Part shown: piece after piece, positions 1-7,594 of the stretch | Position numbering within the stretch: the stretch's first letter is position 1 | Layout of the letters: each line of letters starts with the position of its first letter | From: Gp6-AA40 sp046732795 | Lineage (GTDB): Bacteria; Acidobacteriota; Vicinamibacteria; Vicinamibacterales; UBA2999 | Length of the DNA: 51,389 nt | Direction: 5' to 3' | Assembly: GCA_046732795.1 (NCBI GenBank) | Contig: JBKPNV010000087.1 | Span: forward strand, 1-51,389 | The notes under the pieces: generated by a model | Told to the model about the DNA's origin: nothing | What the model saw: only the letters and a program-made list of their open reading frames with translations | The model's database searches: none | Position numbers and translations under genes: made by a program

Positions 1-157
1 CCGCCAGAAGCGTCGTGAACCCGTCCTTGTTGTTCGCCAGCGCGTTGCAGAATGCTGCGCCCGCCGGTCCCGTCTTCGAGCCAATGATCAAGTCAATGTG
101 AGCGACTTCGTTGCCGTCGCCCACCAGTGACTCACCCAGAAAAAAGTCCGCTGCCAT
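1..157 (-). CDS. fae: Formaldehyde-activating enzyme, N-terminal part (cut by window edge)
   Basis: Reading leftward from ATG at 157, the first 52 residues begin MAADFFLGESLVGDGNEVAH and continue IDLIIG, then GPAGAAF and LANNKDGFTTLLA. This is the conserved N-terminus of Fae, which condenses formaldehyde with tetrahydromethanopterin; the His of the VAHID segment (residue 20 here) falls where the family has its catalytic His. A GGAGTG ribosome-binding site lies about 8 bases upstream of the ATG. The gene sits 53 bases downstream of a dehydrogenase on the same strand, so the two are probably co-transcribed. The C-terminal two thirds lie outside the window, so Fae fused to other domains cannot be excluded. 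Identity of the domain is firm; the cofactor used in this organism is inferred. Confidence 0.88.
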   Translation of the reverse strand, partial: MAADFFLGESLVGDGNEVAHIDLIIGSKTGPAGAAFCNALANNKDGFTTLLA

Positions 158-210
158 CGCAATACACTCCTACATCGAAAATTGTGGGTGAAGCCAAAGG
201 AATATATCAC

Positions 211-1245
211 TCACGCAAGGCGCTCGCGTATCGCGTCGCCGGCTGCTGCCGTCCCCAGTTTGCCGCCAACGTCGGCGGTCACGGCATCGTCTCGCACCGC
301 CGACTCAACCGCTCGCTCGATCCGCTGTGCATCATCTTTACGGCCCAGCGCCTCGAACATCAGCGCCACTGATAGGATCGCCCCAATCGGGTTCGCAACA
401 TCGCGCCCGGTCAGCGGCGGCGCCGAGCCGTGCACCGGCTCGAACATCGATGTGCGTCCGGGGTGAAGGTTGGCCGAGGCCGCCATTCCCAATCCTCCCT
501 GCAACGCGCCGCCGATATCCGTGATGATGTCGCCGAACAGGTTGTTCGTGACGATGACATCGAACTGGCGGGGATCCTGGACCAGCATCATCGCCAACGC
601 GTCGATATAGAGGTGACGTGTGGAGACGTCCGCGTAGTCGGCGCTCACCTCGCGAAATACGCGTTGCCACAACGCGTGCCCTTCTTGCATCGCGTTGCTT
701 TTGTCCGCCATGCAGACCGCGCGACGCGTGCGGGTGCGCGCGACCTCGAACGCATGTCGAATGATCCGGTGCACGCCTTTGTACGTGTTGATTTCTTCCT
801 GCACGGCGATCTCATCGACCGTGCCCGCTTTGAAGCGACCGCCGACACCGACGTACAGACCCTCAGTGTTTTCACGAAGCACGACGAAATCAACGTCGGG
901 TGGGTTGCGGTCCTTCAGCGGGCATAGACGCGCATCGAGCAAGCGCACCGGACGGTAGTTGACGTAGAGATCGAGCTCGAAGCGAGTACCGAGCAGGATG
1001 TCGCGTGCGTGGCGGTTATCCGGCACCCGCGGATCGCCGAGCGCGCCGATGAGAATCGCGTCGAAGGAACGTAACAGGCCGTAGCCATTCGCGGGAACCG
1101 TCTGGCCAGTTGCCAGATAGTGATCGGCACCCCACGGCAACTCATGTAGCTCCATACCGCCGAGCGCGTGGATCACCTTGATAGCCTGAGCGATCACCTC
1201 AGGGCCAATACCGTCGCCCGGGATCACGGCGATGCGATGGGTCAC
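211..1245 (-). CDS. Isocitrate/isopropylmalate-family decarboxylating dehydrogenase
   Basis: 344 residues, GTG start. The family hallmarks are in order: GDGIGPE (10-16), RENTEG (124-129), DKSNAM with the catalytic Lys (K182), the metal-binding GDIITDIGG (238-246) and EPVHGSAP (269-276). These enzymes oxidise and decarboxylate 2-hydroxy acids with NAD(P) and a divalent metal. Typical LeuB has ELTGG where this protein has ENTEG, the version seen in isocitrate, homoisocitrate and tartrate dehydrogenases, so leucine biosynthesis should not be assumed. No other leu genes are nearby. It is followed on the same strand by fae and is divergent, by 48 bases, from a PQQ dehydrogenase. Family is certain; substrate is unknown. 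Confidence 0.85.
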   Translation of the reverse strand: MTHRIAVIPGDGIGPEVIAQAIKVIHALGGMELHELPWGADHYLATGQTVPANGYGLLRSFDAILIGALGDPRVPDNRHARDILLGTRFELDLYVNYRPVRLLDARLCPLKDRNPPDVDFVVLRENTEGLYVGVGGRFKAGTVDEIAVQEEINTYKGVHRIIRHAFEVARTRTRRAVCMADKSNAMQEGHALWQRVFREVSADYADVSTRHLYIDALAMMLVQDPRQFDVIVTNNLFGDIITDIGGALQGGLGMAASANLHPGRTSMFEPVHGSAPPLTGRDVANPIGAILSVALMFEALGRKDDAQRIERAVESAVRDDAVTADVGGKLGTAAAGDAIRERLA

Positions 1246-1258
1246 CGGAGGATCTTAT

Positions 1259-1272
1259 CCACGCCGGCGTGG
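1259..1272. promoter_or_regulatory. Perfect 14-bp palindrome between divergent genes
   Basis: CCACGCCGGCGTGG is a perfect palindrome inside the 48-base gap between the dehydrogenase/fae pair and the PQQ dehydrogenase. A TATACT hexamer (1279-1284) follows on the plus strand, only 9 bases before the ATG, so a transcript from it would be almost leaderless; the matching -35 region is weak. The placement suits an operator acting on both directions, but no regulator is identified. Confidence 0.35.
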
Positions 1273-1293
1273 TGACGATATACTCCCGCTGTC

Positions 1294-3330
1294 ATGAAGC
1301 GATTCCTATACGTTCCACTCGTCCTCATCGTCGTCACCATCGTGGTTTCGGCGCAGTCCACACAGCGCGCGCCGGCAGCCGGCGCAGCTGCTCCAGGCGA
1401 CTGGCCGCTCTACAGTCGCACGCTGTCCGGAACGCGGTATTCACCGCTCAATGAGATCAACACGAACAATGTCGCGAAGCTCGCGCCTGCGTGGTCAGTG
1501 CGGTTGACCCAGCCGGCTGGACGACGCGGCGGAGGACCGCCACCTGCTGCTGAAACGGCGCCGGCGGGGCGCGGTGCTGGCGCGGGGGGAAATCCCGCTG
1601 CAGGTCAGGCGCGTGGCAGCAACGATGACGCGGATGCGAGCGGCAGCAATCCGGAAGCGACACCGATTGTCGTCGGTGGCGTGATGTATCTGCCTGCGCG
1701 TGGTAACCAGGTGCTGGCAATCGAGGCCCACACCGGAAAAGAGGTCTGGCGCTACCTGATGCCGCTGGGCATGGCGACCACCGCACGCGGCGTGGCGTAC
1801 TGGCCCGGTGATGGCGGACTCGCGCCTCGAATTCTGCTGACGGCGGGTGCGCGTCTGATCGCGCTCGACGCATCAACTGGTGCTCCTGCCACCGGCTTCG
1901 GACGAAACGGCGTCGTCGAGATCGGCGTGCCATGGAACGGCGTCCCGACGATTTACCGGAACATCGCGATCCTCGGCGCGACGACCGGCGAAGTCGCGCT
2001 CGGCGTGCCCGGCGATACCCGCGCGTTCGACATCAGAACCGGGAAGCACCTGTGGGACTTCCATACAGTGCCGCTGCCCGGCGAGCCAGGCCACGACACG
2101 TGGCTGGATCACGGCTGGCGCAACCGATCGGGCGTGAACGTGTGGGCGTGGTACATGACGCTCGACGAAGAGCGCGGGATTCTCTACATGCCCGTCGCGG
2201 GTCCCGCCGGGAATTACTGGGGCGGCGATCGGCCCGGCAACAACCTCTTTGCAAACTCCATCGTTGCGGTGAACGCCGAGACCGGCAAATATCTCTGGCA
2301 TTTCCAGACTGTTCACCACGATCTCTGGGACTCGGACATGCCGAATCCGCCGGCGCTCGTGGACATCATGCAGAACGGCCGACGCATCCCCGCACTCGCT
2401 TCGGTCGGCAAGACGGGCTTCATGTTCATCCTCGATCGCGTCACGGGCAAACCGATCTTTGGCGTCGAGGAGCGGCCGGTTCCCAAAGGCAATGTGCCCG
2501 GCGAATGGTACTCACCGACGCAGCCGTTTCCGATCAAGCCAGCGCGCCCCCTTTCACGGGTCGACTTCAACAAGGATCGCGATATGGTGCGAGCCGAGGA
2601 CACATCGGCGCAGCATGTTGCCGAGTGCCAGGCGCTCTGGGACAAAAGCGGAGGATTCGCGAACGCCGGCGCGTTCACACCCTTTGGTTTCCATGTCCCT
2701 GGTGAGCCGCCACAGAGCACTATTCAGTTCCCGGGTGGAACTGGCGGCGTGAACTGGGGTGGTGCAGCCGTGGACCCGACCACCGGTTACGTGTTCGTCA
2801 ACGCGCACGATACGTCGCTCGTCGGTTGGATAGAAGAAAAGCGCCCCGGTCAGAATTACGGACGCGGCACCGAGGGATCGACGATTCCGTACGATCGAGG
2901 CAGCGTGAACGGCGCCGGTCCGTACTTCACGTTCAGCGCTCCGCTGAAGGACGAGACCGGCCGCACGATGGCGAATCTGCCGTGCCAGCGTCCACCGTGG
3001 GGGCGCCTCGTCGCCGTCAATGCGAACACCGGAGAGATCGCGTGGGAAACTCCGCTTGGATTGACCGAGGCACTACCCGAAGGTAAACAGCTCACCGGCA
3101 ACAGCGGCAGCGCCGGCCCGACGGTGACGGCGGGAGGCGTGGTCTTCGTTGGCGCAACCACCGATCGTCGATTGCGTGCCTTCGACTCGAAAACCGGCAG
3201 AGAGCTATGGGCGACGCGGGTCGATGGTCAAGTCAACGCAAACCCAATGACCTACCAGGGGAAAGACGGCAAGCAATATGTCGCGACAGTAGCCACGGAT
3301 GTACTCGTCGCGTTCACCCTGCCAAAATAG
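1294..3330 (+). CDS. PQQ-dependent (quinoprotein) dehydrogenase, secreted
   Basis: 678 residues with a signal peptide of about 22 residues ending near VVSAQS. The mature part starts with DWPLYSRTLSGTRYSPL and carries repeated beta-propeller blades with the quinoprotein pattern (IEAHTGKEVWRY, FDIRTGKHLWDF, VNAETGKYLWHF, VNANTGEIAWE, FDSKTGRELWA). The HHDLWDSD segment resembles the catalytic region of PQQ glucose/alcohol dehydrogenases. It should oxidise an alcohol or aldose in the periplasm and pass electrons to an external acceptor; no CXXCH haem site is present, so it is not a quinohaemoprotein. A Gly/Ala/Pro-rich insert of about 45 residues (about 70-115) interrupts the first blades. Neighbouring fae suggests C1 oxidation, but this is not a classic MxaF/XoxF sequence and substrate is undetermined. 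Confidence 0.85.
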   Translation: MKRFLYVPLVLIVVTIVVSAQSTQRAPAAGAAAPGDWPLYSRTLSGTRYSPLNEINTNNVAKLAPAWSVRLTQPAGRRGGGPPPAAETAPAGRGAGAGGNPAAGQARGSNDDADASGSNPEATPIVVGGVMYLPARGNQVLAIEAHTGKEVWRYLMPLGMATTARGVAYWPGDGGLAPRILLTAGARLIALDASTGAPATGFGRNGVVEIGVPWNGVPTIYRNIAILGATTGEVALGVPGDTRAFDIRTGKHLWDFHTVPLPGEPGHDTWLDHGWRNRSGVNVWAWYMTLDEERGILYMPVAGPAGNYWGGDRPGNNLFANSIVAVNAETGKYLWHFQTVHHDLWDSDMPNPPALVDIMQNGRRIPALASVGKTGFMFILDRVTGKPIFGVEERPVPKGNVPGEWYSPTQPFPIKPARPLSRVDFNKDRDMVRAEDTSAQHVAECQALWDKSGGFANAGAFTPFGFHVPGEPPQSTIQFPGGTGGVNWGGAAVDPTTGYVFVNAHDTSLVGWIEEKRPGQNYGRGTEGSTIPYDRGSVNGAGPYFTFSAPLKDETGRTMANLPCQRPPWGRLVAVNANTGEIAWETPLGLTEALPEGKQLTGNSGSAGPTVTAGGVVFVGATTDRRLRAFDSKTGRELWATRVDGQVNANPMTYQGKDGKQYVATVATDVLVAFTLPK

Positions 3331-3712
3331 CTGGGACGAAGTGCAGCTCTAGTGTCTGGCGTCAACGTTGTGTGTGTCGACGCCACGTACCACCCCTTTC
3401 GTTCGGGATTTCTCTTACCGTCAGGCATTTCGTCCCCTTATCCCCAAACTTCCAGCTCTCGTACCTCATTAGGGCTGGTCCCAATTGACTTCCTGAAGTG
3501 ACGAACCGTTATGCTTGCATTACGGAATGCGGGTGATCCATGATTTTGGTTCGTAAAGTTGCTCCTCATGGATCTATCCGCCCCATTCGCAGGCGTCCTG
3601 AGCAACAAATCACTGAAAACACAGCACCTCCATCGATGGGGCCGCTGGTACACGTTTTTCGTAAGCGATTCCCGGTAACAAGAGAGCAACAGCTTTTAAG
3701 GAGAGAGAACTC
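3331..3712 (+). other. Intergenic leader region upstream of the TonB receptor
   Basis: No convincing gene is seen here. An inverted repeat (TGGCGTC at 3357-3363, GACGCCA at 3379-3385) lies 26 bases after the PQQ dehydrogenase stop but has no T-run. A weak promoter-like pair, TTGACT (3485-3490) and TTATGC (3509-3514), is 18 bases apart. A good AAGGAG ribosome-binding site (about 3699-3704) serves the ATG at 3713. The long leader could hold post-transcriptional control, but no known riboswitch pattern is recognised. Confidence 0.3.
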
Positions 3713-6658
3713 ATGTACGCACGTATAGGTGCTTTTCTTGCGGCGTGCGCGCTTGCCTGTAGCGGCATCGCATCGGCCCAGGAAATCGGCGGCTCCATAT
3801 CGGGCCGCGTGTTGGACCAACAGAAGCTGGCCGTACCTGGGGTCACTGTCACGGCGACAGGGCCACAGGGTTCCCGCTCTGCAGTCACCGACGCGGACGG
3901 CCGCTACCAGATTCCGTTCTTGACGCCCGGGAACTACGACATCCGCGCTGAGCTGCAGGGGTTCAAGGCGTTCGAGCAGAAGGCTGTCAGCGTCAGACTC
4001 GGGCAGGTTGCCGAGGTTCCGATATCCATGCAGGTGGGCGGCGTGGCCGAGACGGTCAGTGTGACCGCCGAGACGCCACTCATTAACACTCGCAGCACTA
4101 CGACAGGTTCAGTCATGGAAACTGACACGCTGCGCAACTTCCCGGTCGGTCGGACGTTCGCTCAGACGTTGTACTTGACGCCCGGCGTGAGCAGCTCGGG
4201 TACGGCAGGTGCTGGCAACCCGTCGATCTCGGGCGCAACCGGCCTCGATAATCAGTACATCGTCGACGGCGCCAACGTGACGAACACTGGCTTCGGCGGT
4301 TTGGGATCGTACTCGGCTGCGTTCGGCTCGCTCGGGAACGCCACACCATACGACTTCATCAAAGAGATTCAGGTCAAAACCGGAGGTTACGAGGCAGAGT
4401 TCGGCCAGGCGACCGGCGGGGTGGTCAACGTCGTCACGAAGAGTGGCTCAAATCAGCTTCGAGGCTCGGCGTTCGCCTATTCCCAGCCCGATTCGTTGCA
4501 GGGAGAATTCAAGCAATATCAGGCAGCGAACGGGTCGGTGAATACCGAAGCCAGTACGGTAAATGACGCGGGGGTCGAGGGTGGATTCCCCATTTTGAAG
4601 GATCGTCTCTTCTTCTTTGGAGCCATCTCTCCGGCGTGGCGAGCCACGACGTACGCTGCGCCGCCGACGTTCCCACTGGCGAGTCTCGGTGACGTTGACC
4701 GCAATCGCCGGACGATCTCGTATTCGGCAAAGGCCACGGTGCAATTGGGCGGCGGCCACCGCGTCGACGCTTCCTTTTTCGGCGACCCCTCTCATGGAAA
4801 GAATGGACCGCAGCGCGCCACATCGCTGCTGGGCGTTGACACGGCGGGGTTCAGCGAGCTCGACTACGGGGGCCATCAGCAGGCATTCCGCTACAGCGGC
4901 CTGCTCAAAAACAACTGGCTGATCGAAGGTGGCTTCTCGCGTTCGAATAATGAGCTCGGTGAGGTACCGTCGGTCGATTCGTGGCGCTACACCGACAAGA
5001 CCGTCACCCCCAACATTATCTCTGGTGGAATCGGTGGCGTGTACGAGGCCGGCAATGTGAGCTTGAGCCGCCAATACCAAGTGAAGGCGACGAACATCCT
5101 GAAATCGCACTCGTTGAAGTACGGGGTCGAGTACTACGATGCAGAGTACTCGCTGGTCAACCAAATCACGGGACCGACGTTCACCGCCCCTGATGGTCGT
5201 CAAACCGCAACCGGCGCTCGGATCGACATCCTTCCGGCTCCGGAAGTTCCGGGTGGCCGTATCTACCGTGTGACCCGCGCGAATTTCAACAGCTCGCGAT
5301 TCACTCCGCAAACCTACTTCGACGTCTTCGTCCAGGATCAATGGCAGGTCGGTCGCCTCACGATCAATCCTGGCCTTCGTTACGAACAGGAGACGATGAG
5401 CGGCACGATCATCAAGGACTGGACGCTGAAGAACAACTGGGCACCGCGGATCGGCGCGACCTTCGATGTCGCTGGTGACGGCAAGACGAAGGTTTTCGCG
5501 AACTACGGCCGCTTCTACGCGCGGGTGCCGAACGATCTGGCCGCTCGCGCCTTGTCGGCAGACGACGGATTCACTCGGGGCGACTACTACGACGCGGGGC
5601 TGACTCGGATCGTCCCCGAGGGCACGCCTGCCGCGGGCGTCACTCGCCATTTCATTCTGGCAGGCGTCGGCGCTGACACCATCGATCCCGATGCGAAGCT
5701 GACCTACACCAACGAAGTGGTTGTCGGCCTCGATCGCGAGATCATGCGAAATACCACCGTCGGCGTGCGGTACGTCTTCCGCAATATGCCCCAGGTCCTC
5801 GAAGACATCGCGAACTGCCCGATGGTGGCGTATGAGCTGGCGCAGACGGCTGGCATCTGCGGAAGCGTTGAGTACATCCTGACGAATCCGAGCGCTGATA
5901 TCCCGGTCGCAGCGGGGACGGAGTTCCTCGGCGCGCGCTTCGACGACCCGGTGCACAAGTACAACTCGCTGGAGTTCACGTTGAATCGCCGGGGCACCAA
6001 CTGGTCGACGATGTCCTCGTACCGCTGGTCGCGGCTGCGTGGAAACTTCGAAGGGTTCTACCGCGATGATAACGGACAGTCTGACCCCGGAATCACCTCG
6101 CTGTATGACTTCCCGACGAACGATCCAAGCTATGCGCCGTTCTACGCCGACCTCGGCGGTGGCGACATTCGCTACCTCGGTGACCCGAACGGGATTCTGC
6201 CACTCGATCGGCCACATCAGGTCAAGGTGTACGGCAACTACGCTTGGGACTGGGGCTTCAACCTGGGTGGTGGTCTGAACCTGTCATCGGGCAAACCACT
6301 CACGCCGATGGCTGCGAATCCGAACTACGGCAGCCAGGGTGAGATCACCGCAGCACCGCGCGGTTCGGGCATCCAAACAGTCGATGGCTTCAAGGAACGA
6401 ACCCCCTTCGAGAGCCAGTTCGACCTGCAGGCGTCGTATGCCTTGCGCATGAACGGAGCGCGTCGCGTGACGTTCCTTGCCGATATTTTCAACGTGTTCA
6501 ACACGCGGCGCGTCACCAATTACGATCAGAACACGCAGTTGGCGAACAGCGTCACGAACCCGGATTTCGGCAAGCCCATCAGCACGATCTTCGGCGGCAA
6601 CCCGCCGCAGTACCAGTCGCCATTCAATATGCGCGTGGGCATTCGCTTCGAGTTCTAG
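3713..6658 (+). CDS. Oar-like TonB-dependent outer membrane receptor
   Basis: 981 residues. A signal peptide (about 1-22, ending IASA) is followed by a carboxypeptidase-regulatory-like Ig fold (about 25-110: GGSISGRVLDQQ, VTVTATG, TDADGRYQIPFLTPG), then a plug domain (QYIVDGANVTN near 181-191, VVNVVTKSGSN near 240) and a long beta-barrel ending in aromatic-terminated MRVGIRFEF. This is the Oar/SusC-like layout expanded in Acidobacteriota. Such proteins take up large or scarce substrates across the outer membrane using TonB energy; the ligand cannot be read from sequence and no SusD-like partner is adjacent. A strong Shine-Dalgarno precedes the ATG and a rho-independent terminator follows, so it is probably a single-gene unit. 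Confidence 0.92.
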   Translation: MYARIGAFLAACALACSGIASAQEIGGSISGRVLDQQKLAVPGVTVTATGPQGSRSAVTDADGRYQIPFLTPGNYDIRAELQGFKAFEQKAVSVRLGQVAEVPISMQVGGVAETVSVTAETPLINTRSTTTGSVMETDTLRNFPVGRTFAQTLYLTPGVSSSGTAGAGNPSISGATGLDNQYIVDGANVTNTGFGGLGSYSAAFGSLGNATPYDFIKEIQVKTGGYEAEFGQATGGVVNVVTKSGSNQLRGSAFAYSQPDSLQGEFKQYQAANGSVNTEASTVNDAGVEGGFPILKDRLFFFGAISPAWRATTYAAPPTFPLASLGDVDRNRRTISYSAKATVQLGGGHRVDASFFGDPSHGKNGPQRATSLLGVDTAGFSELDYGGHQQAFRYSGLLKNNWLIEGGFSRSNNELGEVPSVDSWRYTDKTVTPNIISGGIGGVYEAGNVSLSRQYQVKATNILKSHSLKYGVEYYDAEYSLVNQITGPTFTAPDGRQTATGARIDILPAPEVPGGRIYRVTRANFNSSRFTPQTYFDVFVQDQWQVGRLTINPGLRYEQETMSGTIIKDWTLKNNWAPRIGATFDVAGDGKTKVFANYGRFYARVPNDLAARALSADDGFTRGDYYDAGLTRIVPEGTPAAGVTRHFILAGVGADTIDPDAKLTYTNEVVVGLDREIMRNTTVGVRYVFRNMPQVLEDIANCPMVAYELAQTAGICGSVEYILTNPSADIPVAAGTEFLGARFDDPVHKYNSLEFTLNRRGTNWSTMSSYRWSRLRGNFEGFYRDDNGQSDPGITSLYDFPTNDPSYAPFYADLGGGDIRYLGDPNGILPLDRPHQVKVYGNYAWDWGFNLGGGLNLSSGKPLTPMAANPNYGSQGEITAAPRGSGIQTVDGFKERTPFESQFDLQASYALRMNGARRVTFLADIFNVFNTRRVTNYDQNTQLANSVTNPDFGKPISTIFGGNPPQYQSPFNMRVGIRFEF

Positions 6659-6690
6659 CCGAACCCGGAACAGGGAACCTGGAATATCCT

Positions 6691-6719
6691 AGGGCCGCCG
6701 CAAGGCGGTCCTTTTTTTT
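6691..6719 (+). terminator. Rho-independent terminator after the TonB receptor gene
   Basis: GGGCCGCC (6692-6699), loop GCAA, then GGCGGTCC (6704-6711), giving an 8-bp stem with one G-U pair, followed at once by eight T residues (6712-6719). It begins about 33 bases after the stop codon of the receptor. This is the clearest intrinsic terminator in the window. Confidence 0.9.
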
Positions 6720-6806
6720 GCGAAACTCGGAAACAAGGAACTCGGAACACGCAAACGGGACTTTGTAATTCGCGGATTGGGGGATCCGAAAACTCTGCGA
6801 GGGTTT

Positions 6807-7541
6807 ATGAACAGACGGGTCGTCCTCGGCATCGTGGTGATGGCCGCGCTCACCGCCTCCAGCGCTGATGCGCAGAAACTCGTTGATGAACAGAGCCGTC
6901 GTCAGGCGATGGAGCTCTATCGGGCTGGCCAGGCCCTCATGGCCCAAGAGCAGTTCGAGAAAGCTGCCGAATCGTATAAGGCGGCGATCATCAAGGACCC
7001 GCTGCTTTCCGTGGCGCACTACCAGCTGGGCCAGGCGCACATGGCGTTGAAGCGGTTCGCCAGCGCCATCATGGCGTACCAGGGTTGCATCGATTCGATG
7101 GCGACGCTCCACCAACTCGAGCAATCGAACAAGTTCGAAGTCGACAAGGTGCGACAGGAAACGATTCGGGAACTGCGCACTGAACTCGATAGCACGTCCC
7201 AGAAAATGGACGCTCTGAAGCGAACGGTTCTCGAGCAACGCGTCAAAGAGCTCGAGACTGAGCGAACATCGTCACAAGACGGGCCATTTCGTCCGCCTGC
7301 GTTCGTCATGCTCGCGATCGGCAGCGCTCAGTTCCGTAACGGCGATCGGGAGAGCGCGGCAGCTGCATGGGAAGCGGCGGTGCAAGCCGACCCGAAGTTG
7401 GGTGAGGCGCACAACAACCTCGCCGTCTATTACATGCTGAGCGGCAGGAAGGCCGACGCCGAGACCGCCGTGAAGAACGCCGAGAAAGCCGGCTTCAAGG
7501 TCAACCCGCAGCTGAAGGCGGATATCAAGAAGCTCAACTGA
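6807..7541 (+). CDS. Periplasmic TPR-repeat protein
   Basis: 244 residues from the ATG at 6807; an in-frame TTG 30 bases upstream is less likely because it would precede the signal peptide MNRRVVLGIVVMAALTASSADAQ. TPR-like helices occur after the signal (ELYRAGQALMAQEQFEKAAESYKAAIIKDP, shown here only in outline, then AHYQLGQAHMALKRF) and again near the C-terminus (AAWEAAVQADPKLGEAHNNL, YYMLSGRKADAETAVKNAEK). Between them a Glu/Lys-rich helix (about residues 115-160) looks like a coiled coil. TPR arrays mediate protein binding, so an envelope scaffold role is inferred. It follows the receptor terminator by about 90 bases and is convergent with the aldehyde dehydrogenase. Confidence 0.75.
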   Translation: MNRRVVLGIVVMAALTASSADAQKLVDEQSRRQAMELYRAGQALMAQEQFEKAAESYKAAIIKDPLLSVAHYQLGQAHMALKRFASAIMAYQGCIDSMATLHQLEQSNKFEVDKVRQETIRELRTELDSTSQKMDALKRTVLEQRVKELETERTSSQDGPFRPPAFVMLAIGSAQFRNGDRESAAAAWEAAVQADPKLGEAHNNLAVYYMLSGRKADAETAVKNAEKAGFKVNPQLKADIKKLN

Positions 7542-7545
7542 GATC

Positions 7546-7590
7546 CCGGGCGTGATTTCCGAGTCGCGCGCCTGCGGAAATCACACCCGG
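7546..7590. repeat. Large imperfect palindrome, GTGATTTCC family, between convergent genes
   Basis: CCGGGCGTGATTTCCG (7546-7561) pairs with CGGAAATCACACCCGG (7575-7590) at 15 of 16 positions, with a 13-base loop. It starts 5 bases after the TPR stop and ends 5 bases before the aldehyde dehydrogenase stop on the other strand. There is no T-run. A second hairpin with the same GTGATTTCC/GGAAATCAC arms lies at 44890-44924, so this is probably a dispersed repeat that may also end transcripts from both sides. Confidence 0.75.
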
Positions 7591-7594
7591 TGTC

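Noticed and set aside
4448..6217. 589-residue open frame opposite the TonB receptor gene
   Set aside because: It lies fully antisense to an unmistakable receptor and has no recognisable domain; long antisense frames are normal at this GC content.
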